Assembly: GCA_950022655.1 (NCBI GenBank)
Contig: OX465580.1
Span: 123,301,016-123,365,015 of the forward strand
Direction: 5' to 3'
DNA: 64,000 bases
From: Alentia gelatinosa
Lineage: Eukaryota; Annelida; Polychaeta; Phyllodocida; Polynoidae
Positions 44,791 to 56,616 of the stretch are shown one piece after another. A model generated the notes under the pieces. That model worked only from the letters and a program-made list of their open reading frames with translations, was not told the origin of the DNA and ran no database searches. Numbering within the stretch: the first letter of the stretch is position 1; every line of letters begins with the position of its first letter. The translations under genes and the position numbers were made by a program.

Positions 44791-44862
44791 GGCTTGTTGG
44801 TCTAGGGGTATGATTCTCGCTTAGGGTGCGAGAGGTCCCGGGTTCAAATCCCGGACAAGCCC
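44791..44862 (+). tRNA. trnP-AGG: tRNA-Pro (AGG), consensus
   Basis: Consensus; the upstream spacer has 'tttagtattgc', also seen near 52920, 54240 and 56340. Confidence 0.96.
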
Positions 44863-44950
44863 AGTTAGTTTTATGCTCATGTTTATGGAATGGAAAGTAT
44901 TGACGGCCACAACCAATATTTACTGGTCCCTCTAACACCAGCTGACATAT

Positions 44951-45022
44951 GGCTTGTTGGTCTAGGGGTATGATTCTCGCTTTGGGTGCGAGAGGTCCAG
45001 GGTTCAAATCCCGGACAAGCCC
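44951..45022 (+). tRNA. trnP-UGG: tRNA-Pro (TGG), C49A variant
   Basis: A replaces C at gene position 49 (44999), giving an A-G mismatch in the T stem. The same change is at 54724, 9725 bp downstream. Anticodon and boxes are intact. Confidence 0.9.
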
Positions 45023-45299
45023 ATTAGCTTTTTACTTGTCCATATCCTGCTCACTACTTGATTAACAAGTGTAAGAGAAAAGCATAATATACAGGGGAAT
45101 CCAAAGCGTTTGTTAAACTCTGAAAAAAGTGTGTGAAAATCAATAAAGCCTATTTGAAGAAGGATCGGTTATGGCAATAAAGAGGTTCTTCAGGTCATGT
45201 GACAAGTGAAACTTTCCTGAATGTCTTAAGGCATTCTCGCCGTTAAGAGACATACTGCCTTGGAGTATCCTTGCCTGTATAGCTACTGCTACCAAGTAA

Positions 45300-45341
45300 T
45301 TGGGGCAGGAGAGGTCCTGGGTTCCAATGCTGGACAAGCCC
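45300..45341 (+). pseudogene. Truncated tRNA-Pro relic
   Basis: Same sequence as the relic at 1986. Confidence 0.87.
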
Positions 45342-45430
45342 AGTTAGTTTTATACTTCAGTATATCCAATCGAAGATCATGATGGTCACAACCAAAATTT
45401 TGCTGGTGTCTCTATCACCAACTGACATAT

Positions 45431-45502
45431 GGCTTGTTGGTCTAGGGGTATGATTCTCGCTTTGGGTGCGAGAGGTCCCGGGTTCAAATCCCGGACAAGC
45501 CC
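45431..45502 (+). tRNA. trnP-UGG: tRNA-Pro (TGG), consensus, opens unit
   Basis: Consensus; T5 follows. Confidence 0.96.
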
Positions 45503-46210
45503 ATTAGCTTTTTACTTGTCCATATCCAGCTAGCTACTTAATCCATACATGGCCAAAAGGCCTGCAGGCATTATATACCTGGGGGAGGGGAATGCTTACA
45601 GGCATTCACAATGAATTCAAGCGTTTCTCAATATACACAGGAAGATTCAAAGTCTTTATATAATCTATGAAAAATTATGTGTGAAAATCAATGTGGTACA
45701 TTTGAAGAAATCACTTACGGCAATGAATAGACTCTTTAGGTCATATGAAAAGTATAACCTTTCTTGAATGTCTTAAGGCATTATCGCAATCCAGTGAGAT
45801 ACTGCTCTGAGGAATCCTGCCCCTGTAGCTACTCACACCAGCAATTTGCTCGCCTAGAAAGGATGAATGTCCTCATCCTGATCATGTGCTGAAATTCTCA
45901 GCGGTGATTGAGTTGTGATGTAATATTCATGACTCTTCAACTAGTGGAAATAAGTTTGATACTGGGACTTATGGCAACCATATAGTAAACTAGACTCTGT
46001 ATGTTCAAGCAAAGAAAGATTTACTTCAGAAGAAACTTGAAAAATGCTATGTCTTGATATGAATGCCTTCGTGCAGACTGCAGTTTTATATGATTGCTCG
46101 ACAAAAACAGGGTTCTAAAGCTGTCAAATATGTTGGCTTGCAAAATAACACCATATCTCAAGAAAACTAGAAGCAGGCGATAGAGTTTCAAGGGGAGCTG
46201 TTCTTTGTGA

Positions 46211-46282
46211 GGCTTGTTGGTCTAGGGGTATGATTCTCGCTTCGGGTGCGAGAGGTCCCGGGTTCAATTCCCGGACAAGCCC
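46211..46282 (+). tRNA. trnP-CGG: tRNA-Pro (CGG), consensus
   Basis: Consensus; T4 follows. Confidence 0.96.
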
Positions 46283-46891
46283 AGTATTTTATCCCATACA
46301 GACTAGCCATGAAACTCAGAATCTTCTCAGGATACATTTCAACTGAAAACCTATTTCAATATTCTCTGCAATATATATGCTGAGCTCATATATGCCTGTT
46401 TTGCATTGGAATCCATCGTTCTAGAAGAGCTGCAAATATCACAGCTCACACTTTCTAATATGAGAGAAGATCTGTAGATGTATATAGCTCGATAGCAGCA
46501 ACTACATATTGTCCAATACTCTATTGTTTTGTCTCACAGTGTAAGAGGAAAGCATATCATGGATGGAGGTAAAGGTGATAGAAAGTTATTTCCTGTGATA
46601 TCATGATGGAGTGCTTTAGTGTTGCATCAGATGATAGTCAAATCTCTAATTAATATGTCAAACTTCCCGAGATGATATACAAACCAATCTGCTGAATTCA
46701 GATAACCGAGGCAATATGTTCTTCCATGTCTCTATTTTCCACAAATGGGTACATTTGATTCTCTATGCTTCATGTCCTATATCAGAGAAATATCTACATA
46801 CATACATACACCCAGTCTGTATTCTTGATACCATAATTGCAGTCATAGCAATATTTGGTGAAATTTCTTAGCCATCGCAGTAGCCAGCACA

Positions 46892-46963
46892 GGCTTGTTG
46901 GTCTAGGGGTATGATTCTCGCTTAGGGTGCGAGAGGTCCCGGGTTCAAATCCCGGACAAGCCC
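46892..46963 (+). tRNA. trnP-AGG: tRNA-Pro (AGG), consensus
   Basis: Consensus; the spacer after it has 'gacgaccac' for 'gacggccac', shared with the unit 9725 bp downstream. Confidence 0.96.
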
Positions 46964-47051
46964 AGTTAGTTTTATGCTCATGTTTATGGAATGGAAAGTA
47001 TTGACGACCACAACCAATATTTACTGGTCCCTCTAACACCAGCTGACATAT

Positions 47052-47123
47052 GGCTTGTTGGTCTAGGGGTATGATTCTCGCTTTGGGTGCGAGAGGTCCC
47101 GGGTTCAAATCCCGGACAAGCCC
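47052..47123 (+). tRNA. trnP-UGG: tRNA-Pro (TGG), consensus, 'attgcc' flank subfamily
   Basis: Consensus tRNA with the T4 'attgccttttgac' flank. Confidence 0.96.
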
Positions 47124-47400
47124 ATTGCCTTTTGACTTATCCATATCCTGCTCACTACTTGATTAACAAGTGTAAGAGAAAAGCATAATATACAGGAGAA
47201 TCCAAAGCGTTTCTTAAACTCTGAAAAAAGTGTGTGAAAATCAATAAAGCCTATTTGAAGAAGGATCGGTTATGGCAATAAAGAGGTTCTTCAGGTCATG
47301 TGACAAGTGAAACTTTCCTGAATGTCTTAAGGCATTCTCGCCGTTAAGAGACATACTGCCTTGGAGTATCCTTGCCTGTATAGCTACTGCTACCAAGTAA

Positions 47401-47442
47401 TTGGGGAAGGAGAGGTCCTGGGTTCCAATGCTTGACAAGCCC
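47401..47442 (+). pseudogene. Truncated tRNA-Pro relic, 'gggaagg' subfamily
   Basis: Same sequence as the relic at 29454. Confidence 0.87.
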
Positions 47443-47531
47443 AGTTAGTTTTATACTTCAGTATATCCAATCGAAGATCATGATGGTCACAACCAAAATT
47501 TTGCTGGTGTCTCTATCACCAACTGACATAT

Positions 47532-47603
47532 GGCTTGTTGGTCTAGGGGTATGATTCTCGCTTTGGGTGCGAGAGGTCCCGGGTTCAAATCCCGGACAAG
47601 CCC
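47532..47603 (+). tRNA. trnP-UGG: tRNA-Pro (TGG), consensus, opens unit
   Basis: Consensus; T5 follows. Confidence 0.96.
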
Positions 47604-48311
47604 ATTAGCTTTTTACTTGTCCATATCCAGCTAGCTACTTAATCCATACATGGCCAAAAGGCCTGCAGGCATTATATACCTGGGGGAGGGGAATGCTTAC
47701 AGGCATTCACAATGAATTCAAGCGTTTCTCAATATACACAGGAAGATTCAAAGTCTTTATATAATCTATGAAAAATTATGTGTGAAAATCAATGTGGTAC
47801 ATTTGAAGAAATCACTTACGGCAATGAATAGACTCTTTAGGTCATATGAAAAGTATAACCTTTCTTGAATGTCTTAAGGCATTATCGCAATCCAGTGAGA
47901 TACTGCTCTGAGGAATCCTGCCCCTGTAGCTACTCACACCAGCAATTTGCTCGCCTAGAAAGGATGAATGTCCTCATCCTGATCATGTGCTGAAATTCTC
48001 AGCGGTGATTGAGTTGTGATGTAATATTCATGACTCTTCAACTAGTGGAAATAAGTTTGATACTGGGACTTATGGCAACCATATAGTAAACTAGACTCTG
48101 TATGTTCAAGCAAAGAAAGATTTACTTCAGAAGAAACTTGAAAAATGCTATGTCTTGATATGAATGCCTTCGTGCAGACTGCAGTTTTATATGATTGCTC
48201 GACAAAAACAGGGTTCTAAAGCTGTCAAATATGTTGGCTTGCAAAATAACACCATATCTCAAGAAAACTAGAAGCAGGCGATAGAGTTTCAAGGGGAGCT
48301 GTTCTTTGTGA

Positions 48312-48383
48312 GGCTTGTTGGTCTAGGGGTATGATTCTCGCTTCGGGTGCGAGAGGTCCCGGGTTCAATTCCCGGACAAGCCC
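48312..48383 (+). tRNA. trnP-CGG: tRNA-Pro (CGG), consensus
   Basis: Consensus; T4 follows. Confidence 0.96.
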
Positions 48384-48992
48384 AGTATTTTATCCCATAC
48401 AGACTAGCCATGAAACTCAGAATCTTCTCAGGATACATTTCAACTGAAAACCTATTTCAATATTCTCTGCAATATATATGCTGAGCTCATATATGCCTGT
48501 TTTGCATTGGAATCCATCGTTCTAGAAGAGCTGCAAATATCACAGCTCACACTTTCTAATATGAGAGAAGATCTGTAGATGTATATAGCTCGATATCAGC
48601 AACTACATATTGTCCAATACTCTATTGTTTTGTCTCACAGTGTAAGAGGAAAGCATATCATGGATGGAGGTAAAGGTGATAGAAAGTTATTTCCTGTGAT
48701 ATCATGATGGAGTGCTTTAGTGTTGCATCAGATGATAGTCAAATCTCTAATTAATATGTCAAACTTCCCGAGATGATATACAAACCAATCTGCTGAATTC
48801 AGATAACCGAGGCAATATGTTCTTCCATGTCTCTATTTTCCACAAATGGGTACATTTGATTCTCTATGCTTCATGTCCTATATCAGAGAAATATCTACAT
48901 ACATACATACACCCAGTCTGTATTCTTGATACCATAATTGCAGTCATAGCAATATTTGGTGAAATTTCTTAGCCATCGCAGTAGCCAGCACA

Positions 48993-49064
48993 GGCTTGTT
49001 GGTCTAGGGGTATGATTCTCGCTTAGGGTGCGAGAGGTCCTGGGTTCAAATCCCGGACAAGCCC
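48993..49064 (+). tRNA. trnP-AGG: tRNA-Pro (AGG), C49T variant
   Basis: T replaces C at gene position 49 (49041), a CpG transition that turns the C-G pair into a tolerable U-G. Probably still functional. Confidence 0.94.
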
Positions 49065-49152
49065 AGTTAGTTTTATGCTCATGTTTATGGAATGGAAAGT
49101 ATTGACGGCCACAACCAATATTTACTGGTCCCTCTAACACCAGCTGACATAT

Positions 49153-49224
49153 GGCTTGTTGGTCTAGGGGTATGATTCTCGCTTTGGGTGCGAGAGGTCC
49201 CGGGTTCAAATCCCGGACAAGCCC
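49153..49224 (+). tRNA. trnP-UGG: tRNA-Pro (TGG), consensus, second of unit
   Basis: Consensus; T5 follows. Confidence 0.96.
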
Positions 49225-49501
49225 ATTAGCTTTTTACTTGTCCATATCCTGCTCACTACTTGATTAACAAGTGTAAGAGAAAAGCATAATATACAGGGGA
49301 ATCCAAAGCGTTTGTTAAACTCTGAAAAAAGTGTGTGAAAATCAATAAAGCCTATTTGAAGAAGGATCGGTTATGGCAATAAAGAGGTTCTTCAGGTCAT
49401 GTGACAAGTGAAACTTTCCTGAATGTCTTAAGGCATTCTCGCCGTTAAGAGACATACTGCCTTGGAGTATCCTTGCCTGTATAGCTACTGCTACCAAGTA
49501 A

Positions 49502-49543
49502 TTGGGGCAGGAGAGGTCCTGGGTTCCAATGCTGGACAAGCCC
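49502..49543 (+). pseudogene. Truncated tRNA-Pro relic
   Basis: Same sequence as the relic at 1986. Confidence 0.87.
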
Positions 49544-49632
49544 AGTTAGTTTTATACTTCAGTATATCCAATCGAAGATCATGATGGTCACAACCAAAAT
49601 TTTGCTGGTGTCTCTATCACCAACTGACATAT

Positions 49633-49704
49633 GGCTTGTTGGTCTAGGGGTATGATTCTCGCTTTGGGTGCGAGAGGTCCCGGGTTCAAATCCCGGACAA
49701 GCCC
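49633..49704 (+). tRNA. trnP-UGG: tRNA-Pro (TGG), consensus, opens unit
   Basis: Consensus; T5 follows. Confidence 0.96.
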
Positions 49705-50412
49705 ATTAGCTTTTTACTTGTCCATATCCAGCTAGCTACTTAATCCATACATGGCCAAAAGGCCTGCAGGCATTATATACCTGGGGGAGGGGAATGCTTA
49801 CAGGCATTCACAATGAATTCAAGCGTTTCTCAATATACACAGGAAGATTCAAAGTCTTTATATAATCTATGAAAAATTATGTGTGAAAATCAATGTGGTA
49901 CATTTGAAGAAATCACTTACGGCAATGAATAGACTCTTTAGGTCATATGAAAAGTATAACCTTTCTTGAATGTCTTAAGGCATTATCGCAATCCAGTGAG
50001 ATACTGCTCTGAGGAATCCTGCCCCTGTAGCTACTCACACCAGCAATTTGCTCGCCTAGAAAGGATGAATGTCCTCATCCTGATCATGTGCTGAAATTCT
50101 CAGCGGTGATTGAGTTGTGATGTAATATTCATGACTCTTCAACTAGTGGAAATAAGTTTGATACTGGGACTTATGGCAACCATATAGTAAACTAGACTCT
50201 GTATGTTCAAGCAAAGAAAGATTTACTTCAGAAGAAACTTGAAAAATGCTATGTCTTGATATGAATGCCTTCGTGCAGACTGCAGTTTTATATGATTGCT
50301 CAACAAAAACAGGGTTCTAAAGCTGTCAAATATGTTGGCTTGCAAAATAACACCATATCTCAAGAAAACTAGAAGCAGGCGATAGAGTTTCAAGGGGAGC
50401 TGTTCTTTGTGA

Positions 50413-50484
50413 GGCTTGTTGGTCTAGGGGTATGATTCTCGCTTCGGGTGCGAGAGGTCCCGGGTTCAATTCCCGGACAAGCCC
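50413..50484 (+). tRNA. trnP-CGG: tRNA-Pro (CGG), consensus
   Basis: Consensus; T4 follows. Confidence 0.96.
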
Positions 50485-51093
50485 AGTATTTTATCCCATA
50501 CAGACTAGCCATGAAACTCAGAATCTTCTCAGGATACATTTCAACTGAAAACCTATTTCAATATTCTCTGCAATATATATGCTGAGCTCATATATGCCTG
50601 TTTTGCATTGGAATCCATCGTTCTAGAAGAGCTGCAAATATCACAGCTCACACTTTCTAATATGAGAGAAGATCTGTAGATGTATATAGCTCGATAGCAG
50701 CAACTACATATTGTCCAATACTCTATTGTTTTGTCTCACAGTGTAAGAGGAAAGCATATCATGGATGGAGGTAAAGGTGATAGAAAGTTATTTCCTGTGA
50801 TATCATGATGGAGTGCTTTAGTGTTGCATCAGATGATAGTCAAATCTCTAATTAATATGTCAAACTTCCCGAGATGATATACAAACCAATCTGCTGAATT
50901 CAGATAACCGAGGCAATATGTTCTTCCATGTCTCTATTTTCCACAAATGGGTACATTTGATTCTCTATGCTTCATGTCCTATATCAGAGAAATATCTACA
51001 TACATACATACACCCAGTCTGTATTCTTGATACCATAATTGCAGTCATAGCAATATTTGGTGAAATTTCTTAGCCATCGCAGTAGCCAGCACA

Positions 51094-51165
51094 GGCTTGT
51101 TGGTCTAGGGGTATGATTCTCGCTTAGGGTGCGAGAGGTCCCGGGTTCAAATCCCGGACAAGCCC
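51094..51165 (+). tRNA. trnP-AGG: tRNA-Pro (AGG), consensus
   Basis: Consensus; T4 follows. Confidence 0.96.
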
Positions 51166-51253
51166 AGTTAGTTTTATGCTCATGTTTATGGAATGGAAAG
51201 TATTGACGGCCACAACCAATATTTACTGGTCCCTCTAACACCAGCTGACATAT

Positions 51254-51325
51254 GGCTTGTTGGTCTAGGGGTATGATTCTCGCTTTGGGTGCGAGAGGTC
51301 CCGGGTTCAAATCCCCGACAAGCCC
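51254..51325 (+). tRNA. trnP-UGG: tRNA-Pro (TGG), G63C variant
   Basis: C replaces G at gene position 63 (51316), making a C-C mismatch at the second T-stem pair. Everything else is consensus; stability is probably reduced. Confidence 0.9.
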
Positions 51326-51602
51326 ATTAGCTTTTTACTTGTCCATATCCTGCTCACTACTTGATTAACAAGTGTAAGAGAAAAGCATAATATACAGGGG
51401 AATCCAAAGCGTTTGTTAAACTCTGAAAAAAGTGTGTGAAAATCAATAAAGCCTATTTGAAGAAGGATCGGTTATGGCAATAAAGAGGTTCTTCAGGTCA
51501 TGTGACAAGTGAAACTTTCCTGAATGTCTTAAGGCATTCTCGCCGTTAAGAGACATACTGCCTTGGAGTATCCTTGCCTGTATAGCTACTGCTACCAAGT
51601 AA

Positions 51603-51644
51603 TTGGGGCAGGAGAGGTCCTGGGTTCCAATGCTGGACAAGCCC
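51603..51644 (+). pseudogene. Truncated tRNA-Pro relic
   Basis: Same sequence as the relic at 1986. Confidence 0.87.
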
Positions 51645-51733
51645 AGTTAGTTTTATACTTCAGTATATCCAATCGAAGATCATGATGGTCACAACCAAAA
51701 TTTTGCTGGTGTCTCTATCACCAACTGACATAT

Positions 51734-51805
51734 GGCTTGTTGGTCTAGGGGTATGATTCTCGCTTTGGGTGCGAGAGGTCCCGGGTTCAAATCCCGGACA
51801 AGCCC
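51734..51805 (+). tRNA. trnP-UGG: tRNA-Pro (TGG), consensus, opens unit
   Basis: Consensus; T5 follows. Confidence 0.96.
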
Positions 51806-52513
51806 ATTAGCTTTTTACTTGTCCATATCCAGCTAGCTACTTAATCCATACATGGCCAAAAGGCCTGCAGGCATTATATACCTGGGGGAGGGGAATGCTT
51901 ACAGGCATTCACAATGAATTCAAGCGTTTCTCAATATACACAGGAAGATTCAAAGTCTTTATATAATCTATGAAAAATTATGTGTGAAAATCAATGTGGT
52001 ACATTTGAAGAAATCACTTACGGCAATGAATAGACTCTTTAGGTCATGTGAAAAGTATAACCTTTCTTGAATGTCTTAAGGCATTATCGCAATCCAGAGA
52101 GATACTGCTCTGAGGAATCCTGCCCCTGTAGCTACTCACACCAGCAATTTGCTCGCCTAGAAAGGATGAATGTCCTCATCCTGATCATGTGCTGAAATTC
52201 TCAGCGGTGATTGAGTTGTGATGTAATATTCATGACTCTTCAACTAGTGGAAATAAGTTTGATACTGGGACTTATGGCAACCATATAGTAAACTAGACGC
52301 TGTATGTTCAAGCAAAGAAAGATTTACTTCAGAAGAAACTTGAAAAATGCTATGTCTTGATATGAATGCCTTCGTGCAGACTGCAGTTTTATATGATTGC
52401 TCAACAAAAACAGGGTTCTAAAGCTGTCAAATATGTTGGCTTGCAAAATAACACCATATCTCAAGAAAACTAGAAGCAGGCGATAGAGTTTCAAGGGGAG
52501 CTGTTCTTTGTGA

Positions 52514-52585
52514 GGCTTGTTGGTCTAGGGGTATGATTCTCGCTTCGGGTGCGAGAGGTCCCGGGTTCAATTCCCGGACAAGCCC
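52514..52585 (+). tRNA. trnP-CGG: tRNA-Pro (CGG), consensus
   Basis: Consensus; T4 follows. Confidence 0.96.
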
Positions 52586-53194
52586 AGTATTTTATCCCAT
52601 ACAGACTAGCCATGAAACTCAGAATCTTCTCAGGATACATTTCAACTGAAAACCTATTTCAATATTCTCTGCAATATATATGCTGAGCTCATATATGCCT
52701 GTTTTGCATTGGAATCCATCGTTCTAGAAGAGCTGCAAATATCACAGCTCACACTTTCTAATATGAGAGAAGATCTGTAGATGTATATAGCTCGATAGCA
52801 GCAACTACATATTGTCCAATACTCTATTGTTTTGTCTCACAGTGTAAGAGGAAAGCATATCATGGATGGAGGTAAAGGTGATAGAAAGTTATTTCCTGTG
52901 ATATCATGATGGAGTGCTTTAGTATTGCATCAGATGATAGTCAAATCTCTAATTAATATGTCAAACTTCCCGAGATGATATACAAACCAATCTGCTGAAT
53001 TCAGATAACCGAGGCAATATGTTCTTCCATGTCTCTATTTTCCACAAATGGGTACATTTGATTCTCTATGCTTCATGTCCTATATCAGAGAAATATCTAC
53101 ATACATACATACACCCAGTCTGTATTCTTGATACCATAATTGCAGTCATAGCAATATTTGGTGAAATTTCTTAGCCATCGCAGTAGCCAGCACA

Positions 53195-53266
53195 GGCTTG
53201 TTGGTCTAGGGGTATGATTCTCGCTTAGGGTGCGAGAGGTCCCGGGTTCAAATCCCGGACAAGCCC
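53195..53266 (+). tRNA. trnP-AGG: tRNA-Pro (AGG), consensus
   Basis: Consensus; T4 follows. Confidence 0.96.
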
Positions 53267-53354
53267 AGTTAGTTTTATGCTCATGTTTATGGAATGGAAA
53301 GTATTGACGGCCACAACCAATATTTACTGGTCCCTCTAACACCAGCTGACATAT

Positions 53355-53426
53355 GGCTTGTTGGTCTAGGGGTATGATTCTCGCTTTGGGTGCGAGAGGT
53401 CCCGGGTTCAGATCCCGGACAAGCCC
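53355..53426 (+). tRNA. trnP-UGG: tRNA-Pro (TGG), A57G variant
   Basis: G replaces A at gene position 57 (53411) in the T loop and B box ('ggttcagatcc'). A purine is kept, but the site is normally A in tRNAs, so some effect on promoter strength is possible. Confidence 0.92.
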
Positions 53427-53703
53427 ATTAGCTTTTTACTTGTCCATATCCTGCTCACTACTTGATTAACAAGTGTAAGAGAAAAGCATAATATACAGGG
53501 GAATCCAAAGCGTTTGTTAAACTCTGAAAAAAGTGTGTGAAAATCAATAAAGCCTATTTGAAGAAGGATCGGTTATGGCAATAAAGAGGTTCTTCAGGTC
53601 ATGTGACAAGTGAAACTTTCCTGAATGTCTTAAGGCATTCTCGCCGTTAAGAGACATACTGCCTTGGAGTATCCTTGCCTGTATAGCTACTGCTACCAAG
53701 TAA

Positions 53704-53745
53704 TTGGGGCAGGAGAGGTCCTGGGTTCCAATGCTGGACAAGCCC
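53704..53745 (+). pseudogene. Truncated tRNA-Pro relic
   Basis: Same sequence as the relic at 1986; followed after 89 bp by a recombinant gene. Confidence 0.87.
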
Positions 53746-53834
53746 AGTTAGTTTTATACTTCAGTATATCCAATCGAAGATCATGATGGTCACAACCAAA
53801 ATTTTGCTGGTGTCTCTATCACCAACTGACATAT

Positions 53835-53906
53835 GGCTTGTTGGTCTAGGGGTATGATTCTCGCTTCGGGTGCGAGAGGTCCCGGGTTCAATTCCCGGAC
53901 AAGCCC
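53835..53906 (+). tRNA. trnP-CGG: tRNA-Pro (CGG), TGG/CGG crossover product
   Basis: The tRNA is consensus CGG, including the TTCAATT loop. The upstream flank 'caccaactgacatat' is that of a unit-opening TGG gene, and the downstream 'cagtattttatccc' is that of a CGG gene. The exchange point lies within the 32 identical bases before the anticodon, or at the gene's 5' edge. It keeps intact boxes and T4. Confidence 0.95.
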
Positions 53907-54515
53907 AGTATTTTATCCCATACAGACTAGCCATGAAACTCAGAATCTTCTCAGGATACATTTCAACTGAAAACCTATTTCAATATTCTCTGCAATATAT
54001 ATGCTGAGCTCATATATGCCTGTTTTGCATTGGAATCCATCGTTCTAGAAGAGCTGCAAATATCACAGCTCACACTTTCTAATATGAGAGAAGATCTGTA
54101 GATGTATATAGCTCGATAGCAGCAACTACATATTGTCCAATACTCTATTGTTTTGTCTCACAGTGTAAGAGGAAAGCATATCATGGATGGAGGTAAAGGT
54201 GATAGAAAGTTATTTCCTGTGATATCATGATGGAGTGCTTTAGTATTGCATCAGATGATAGTCAAATCTCTAATTAATATGTCAAACTTCCCGAGATGAT
54301 ATACAAACCAATCTGCTGAATTCAGATAACCGAGGCAATATGTTCTTCCATGTCTCTATTTTCCACAAATGGGTACATTTGATTCTCTATGCTTCATGTC
54401 CTATATCAGAGAAATATCTACATACATACATACACCCAGTCTGTATTCTTGATACCATAATTGCAGTCATAGCAATATTTGGTGAAATTTCTTAGCCATC
54501 GCAGTAGCCAGCACA

Positions 54516-54587
54516 GGCTTGTTGGTCTAGGGGTATGATTCTCGCTTAGGGTGCGAGAGGTCCCGGGTTCAAATCCCGGACAAGCCC
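54516..54587 (+). tRNA. trnP-AGG: tRNA-Pro (AGG), consensus
   Basis: Consensus; T4 follows. Confidence 0.96.
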
Positions 54588-54675
54588 AGTTAGTTTTATG
54601 CTCATGTTTATGGAATGGAAAGTATTGACGGCCACAACCAATATTTACTGGTCCCTCTAACACCAGCTGACATAT

Positions 54676-54747
54676 GGCTTGTTGGTCTAGGGGTATGATT
54701 CTCGCTTTGGGTGCGAGAGGTCCAGGGTTCAAATCCCGGACAAGCCC
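54676..54747 (+). tRNA. trnP-UGG: tRNA-Pro (TGG), C49A variant, second copy
   Basis: Same A at gene position 49 (54724) as the gene at 44951, with an A-G mismatch in the T stem. Confidence 0.9.
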
Positions 54748-55024
54748 ATTAGCTTTTTACTTGTCCATATCCTGCTCACTACTTGATTAACAAGTGTAAG
54801 AGAAAAGCATAATATACAGGGGAATCCAAAGCGTTTGTTAAACTCTGAAAAAAGTGTGTGAAAATCAATAAAGCCTATTTGAAGAAGGATCGGTTATGGC
54901 AATAAAGAGGTTCTTCAGGTCATGTGACAAGTGAAACTTTCCTGAATGTCTTAAGGCATTCTCGCCGTTAAGAGACATACTGCCTTGGAGTATCCTTGCC
55001 TGTATAGCTACTGCTACCAAGTAA

Positions 55025-55066
55025 TTGGGGCAGGAGAGGTCCTGGGTTCCAATGCTGGACAAGCCC
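55025..55066 (+). pseudogene. Truncated tRNA-Pro relic
   Basis: Same sequence as the relic at 1986. Confidence 0.87.
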
Positions 55067-55155
55067 AGTTAGTTTTATACTTCAGTATATCCAATCGAAG
55101 ATCATGATGGTCACAACCAAAATTTTGCTGGTGTCTCTATCACCAACTGACATAT

Positions 55156-55227
55156 GGCTTGTTGGTCTAGGGGTATGATTCTCGCTTTGGGTGCGAGAGG
55201 TCCCGGGTTCAAATCCCGGACAAGCCC
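55156..55227 (+). tRNA. trnP-UGG: tRNA-Pro (TGG), consensus, opens unit
   Basis: Consensus; T5 follows. Confidence 0.96.
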
Positions 55228-55935
55228 ATTAGCTTTTTACTTGTCCATATCCAGCTAGCTACTTAATCCATACATGGCCAAAAGGCCTGCAGGCATTATA
55301 TACCTGGGGGAGGGGAATGCTTACAGGCATTCACAATGAATTCAAGCGTTTCTCAATATACACAGGAAGATTCAAAGTCTTTATATAATCTATGAAAAAT
55401 TATGTGTGAAAATCAATGTGGTACATTTGAAGAAATCACTTACGGCAATGAATAGACTCTTTAGGTCATATGAAAAGTATAACCTTTCTTGAATGTCTTA
55501 AGGCATTATCGCAATCCAGTGAGATACTGCTCTGAGGAATCCTGCCCCTGTAGCTACTCACACCAGCAATTTGCTCGCCTAGAAAGGATGAATGTCCTCA
55601 TCCTGATCATGTGCTGAAATTCTCAGCGGTGATTGAGTTGTGATGTAATATTCATGACTCTTCAACTAGTGGAAATAAGTTTGATACTGGGACTTATGGC
55701 AACCATATAGTAAACTAGACTCTGTATGTTCAAGCAAAGAAAGATTTACTTCAGAAGAAACTTGAAAAATGCTATGTCTTGATATGAATGCCTTCGTGCA
55801 GACTGCAGTTTTATATGATTGCTCGACAAAAACAGGGTTCTAAAGCTGTCAAATATGTTGGCTTGCAAAATAACACCATATCTCAAGAAAACTAGAAGCA
55901 GGCGATAGAGTTTCAAGGGGAGCTGTTCTTTGTGA

Positions 55936-56007
55936 GGCTTGTTGGTCTAGGGGTATGATTCTCGCTTCGGGTGCGAGAGGTCCCGGGTTCAATTCCCGGA
56001 CAAGCCC
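55936..56007 (+). tRNA. trnP-CGG: tRNA-Pro (CGG), consensus
   Basis: Consensus; T4 follows. Confidence 0.96.
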
Positions 56008-56616
56008 AGTATTTTATCCCATACAGACTAGCCATGAAACTCAGAATCTTCTCAGGATACATTTCAACTGAAAACCTATTTCAATATTCTCTGCAATATA
56101 TATGCTGAGCTCATATATGCCTGTTTTGCATTGGAATCCATCGTTCTAGAAGAGCTGCAAATATCACAGCTCACACTTTCTAATATGAGAGAAGATCTGT
56201 AGATGTATATAGCTCGATAGCAGCAACTACATATTGTCCAATACTCTATTGTTTTGTCTCACAGTGTAAGAGGAAAGCATATCATGGATGGAGGTAAAGG
56301 TGATAGAAAGTTATTTCCTGTGATATCATGATGGAGTGCTTTAGTATTGCATCAGATGATAGTCAAATCTCTAATTAATATGTCAAACTTCCCGAGATGA
56401 TATACAAACCAATCTGCTGAATTCAGATAACCGAGGCAATATGTTCTTCCATGTCTCTATTTTCCACAAATGGGTACATTTGATTCTCTATGCTTCATGT
56501 CCTATATCAGAGAAATATCTACATACATACATACACCCAGTCTGTATTCTTGATACCATAATTGCAGTCATAGCAATATTTGGTGAAATTTCTTAGCCAT
56601 CGCAGTAGCCAGCACA

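Larger units (their letters stand above)
40088..45430 (+). repeat. Three consecutive long modules closed by one short module
   Basis: Genes run TGG-CGG-AGG three times at 1621-bp spacing (starts 40088, 41709, 43330), then TGG-pseudogene from 44951. At 41709 and 43330 the TGG gene has the upstream flank of a short-module copy and the downstream flank of a unit-opening copy. The 480-bp short module has thus been removed by exchange between the two identical TGG genes, or was never there. Confidence 0.9.
45431..53834 (+). repeat. Block of four full units
   Basis: Units begin at 45431, 47532, 49633 and 51734, each 2101 bp. Several AGG and second-TGG genes here carry T-arm substitutions (49041, 51316, 53411). 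The first of these units matches the one 9725 bp downstream in private markers. Confidence 0.92.
53835..55155 (+). repeat. Recombinant unit of 1321 bp
   Basis: This unit has lost 780 bp: the whole spacer between the first TGG and the CGG gene. Its opening gene has the 5' flank of a TGG gene and the anticodon and 3' flank of a CGG gene, so the exchange point lies within the tRNA or at its edge. The remaining order is AGG-TGG-pseudogene. Confidence 0.92.

Noticed and set aside
53761..53961. A 66-codon reverse-strand open frame seen only once
   Set aside because: It is created by the crossover that places CGG-type sequence after the relic spacer. It is antisense to a tRNA and has no gene-like features.
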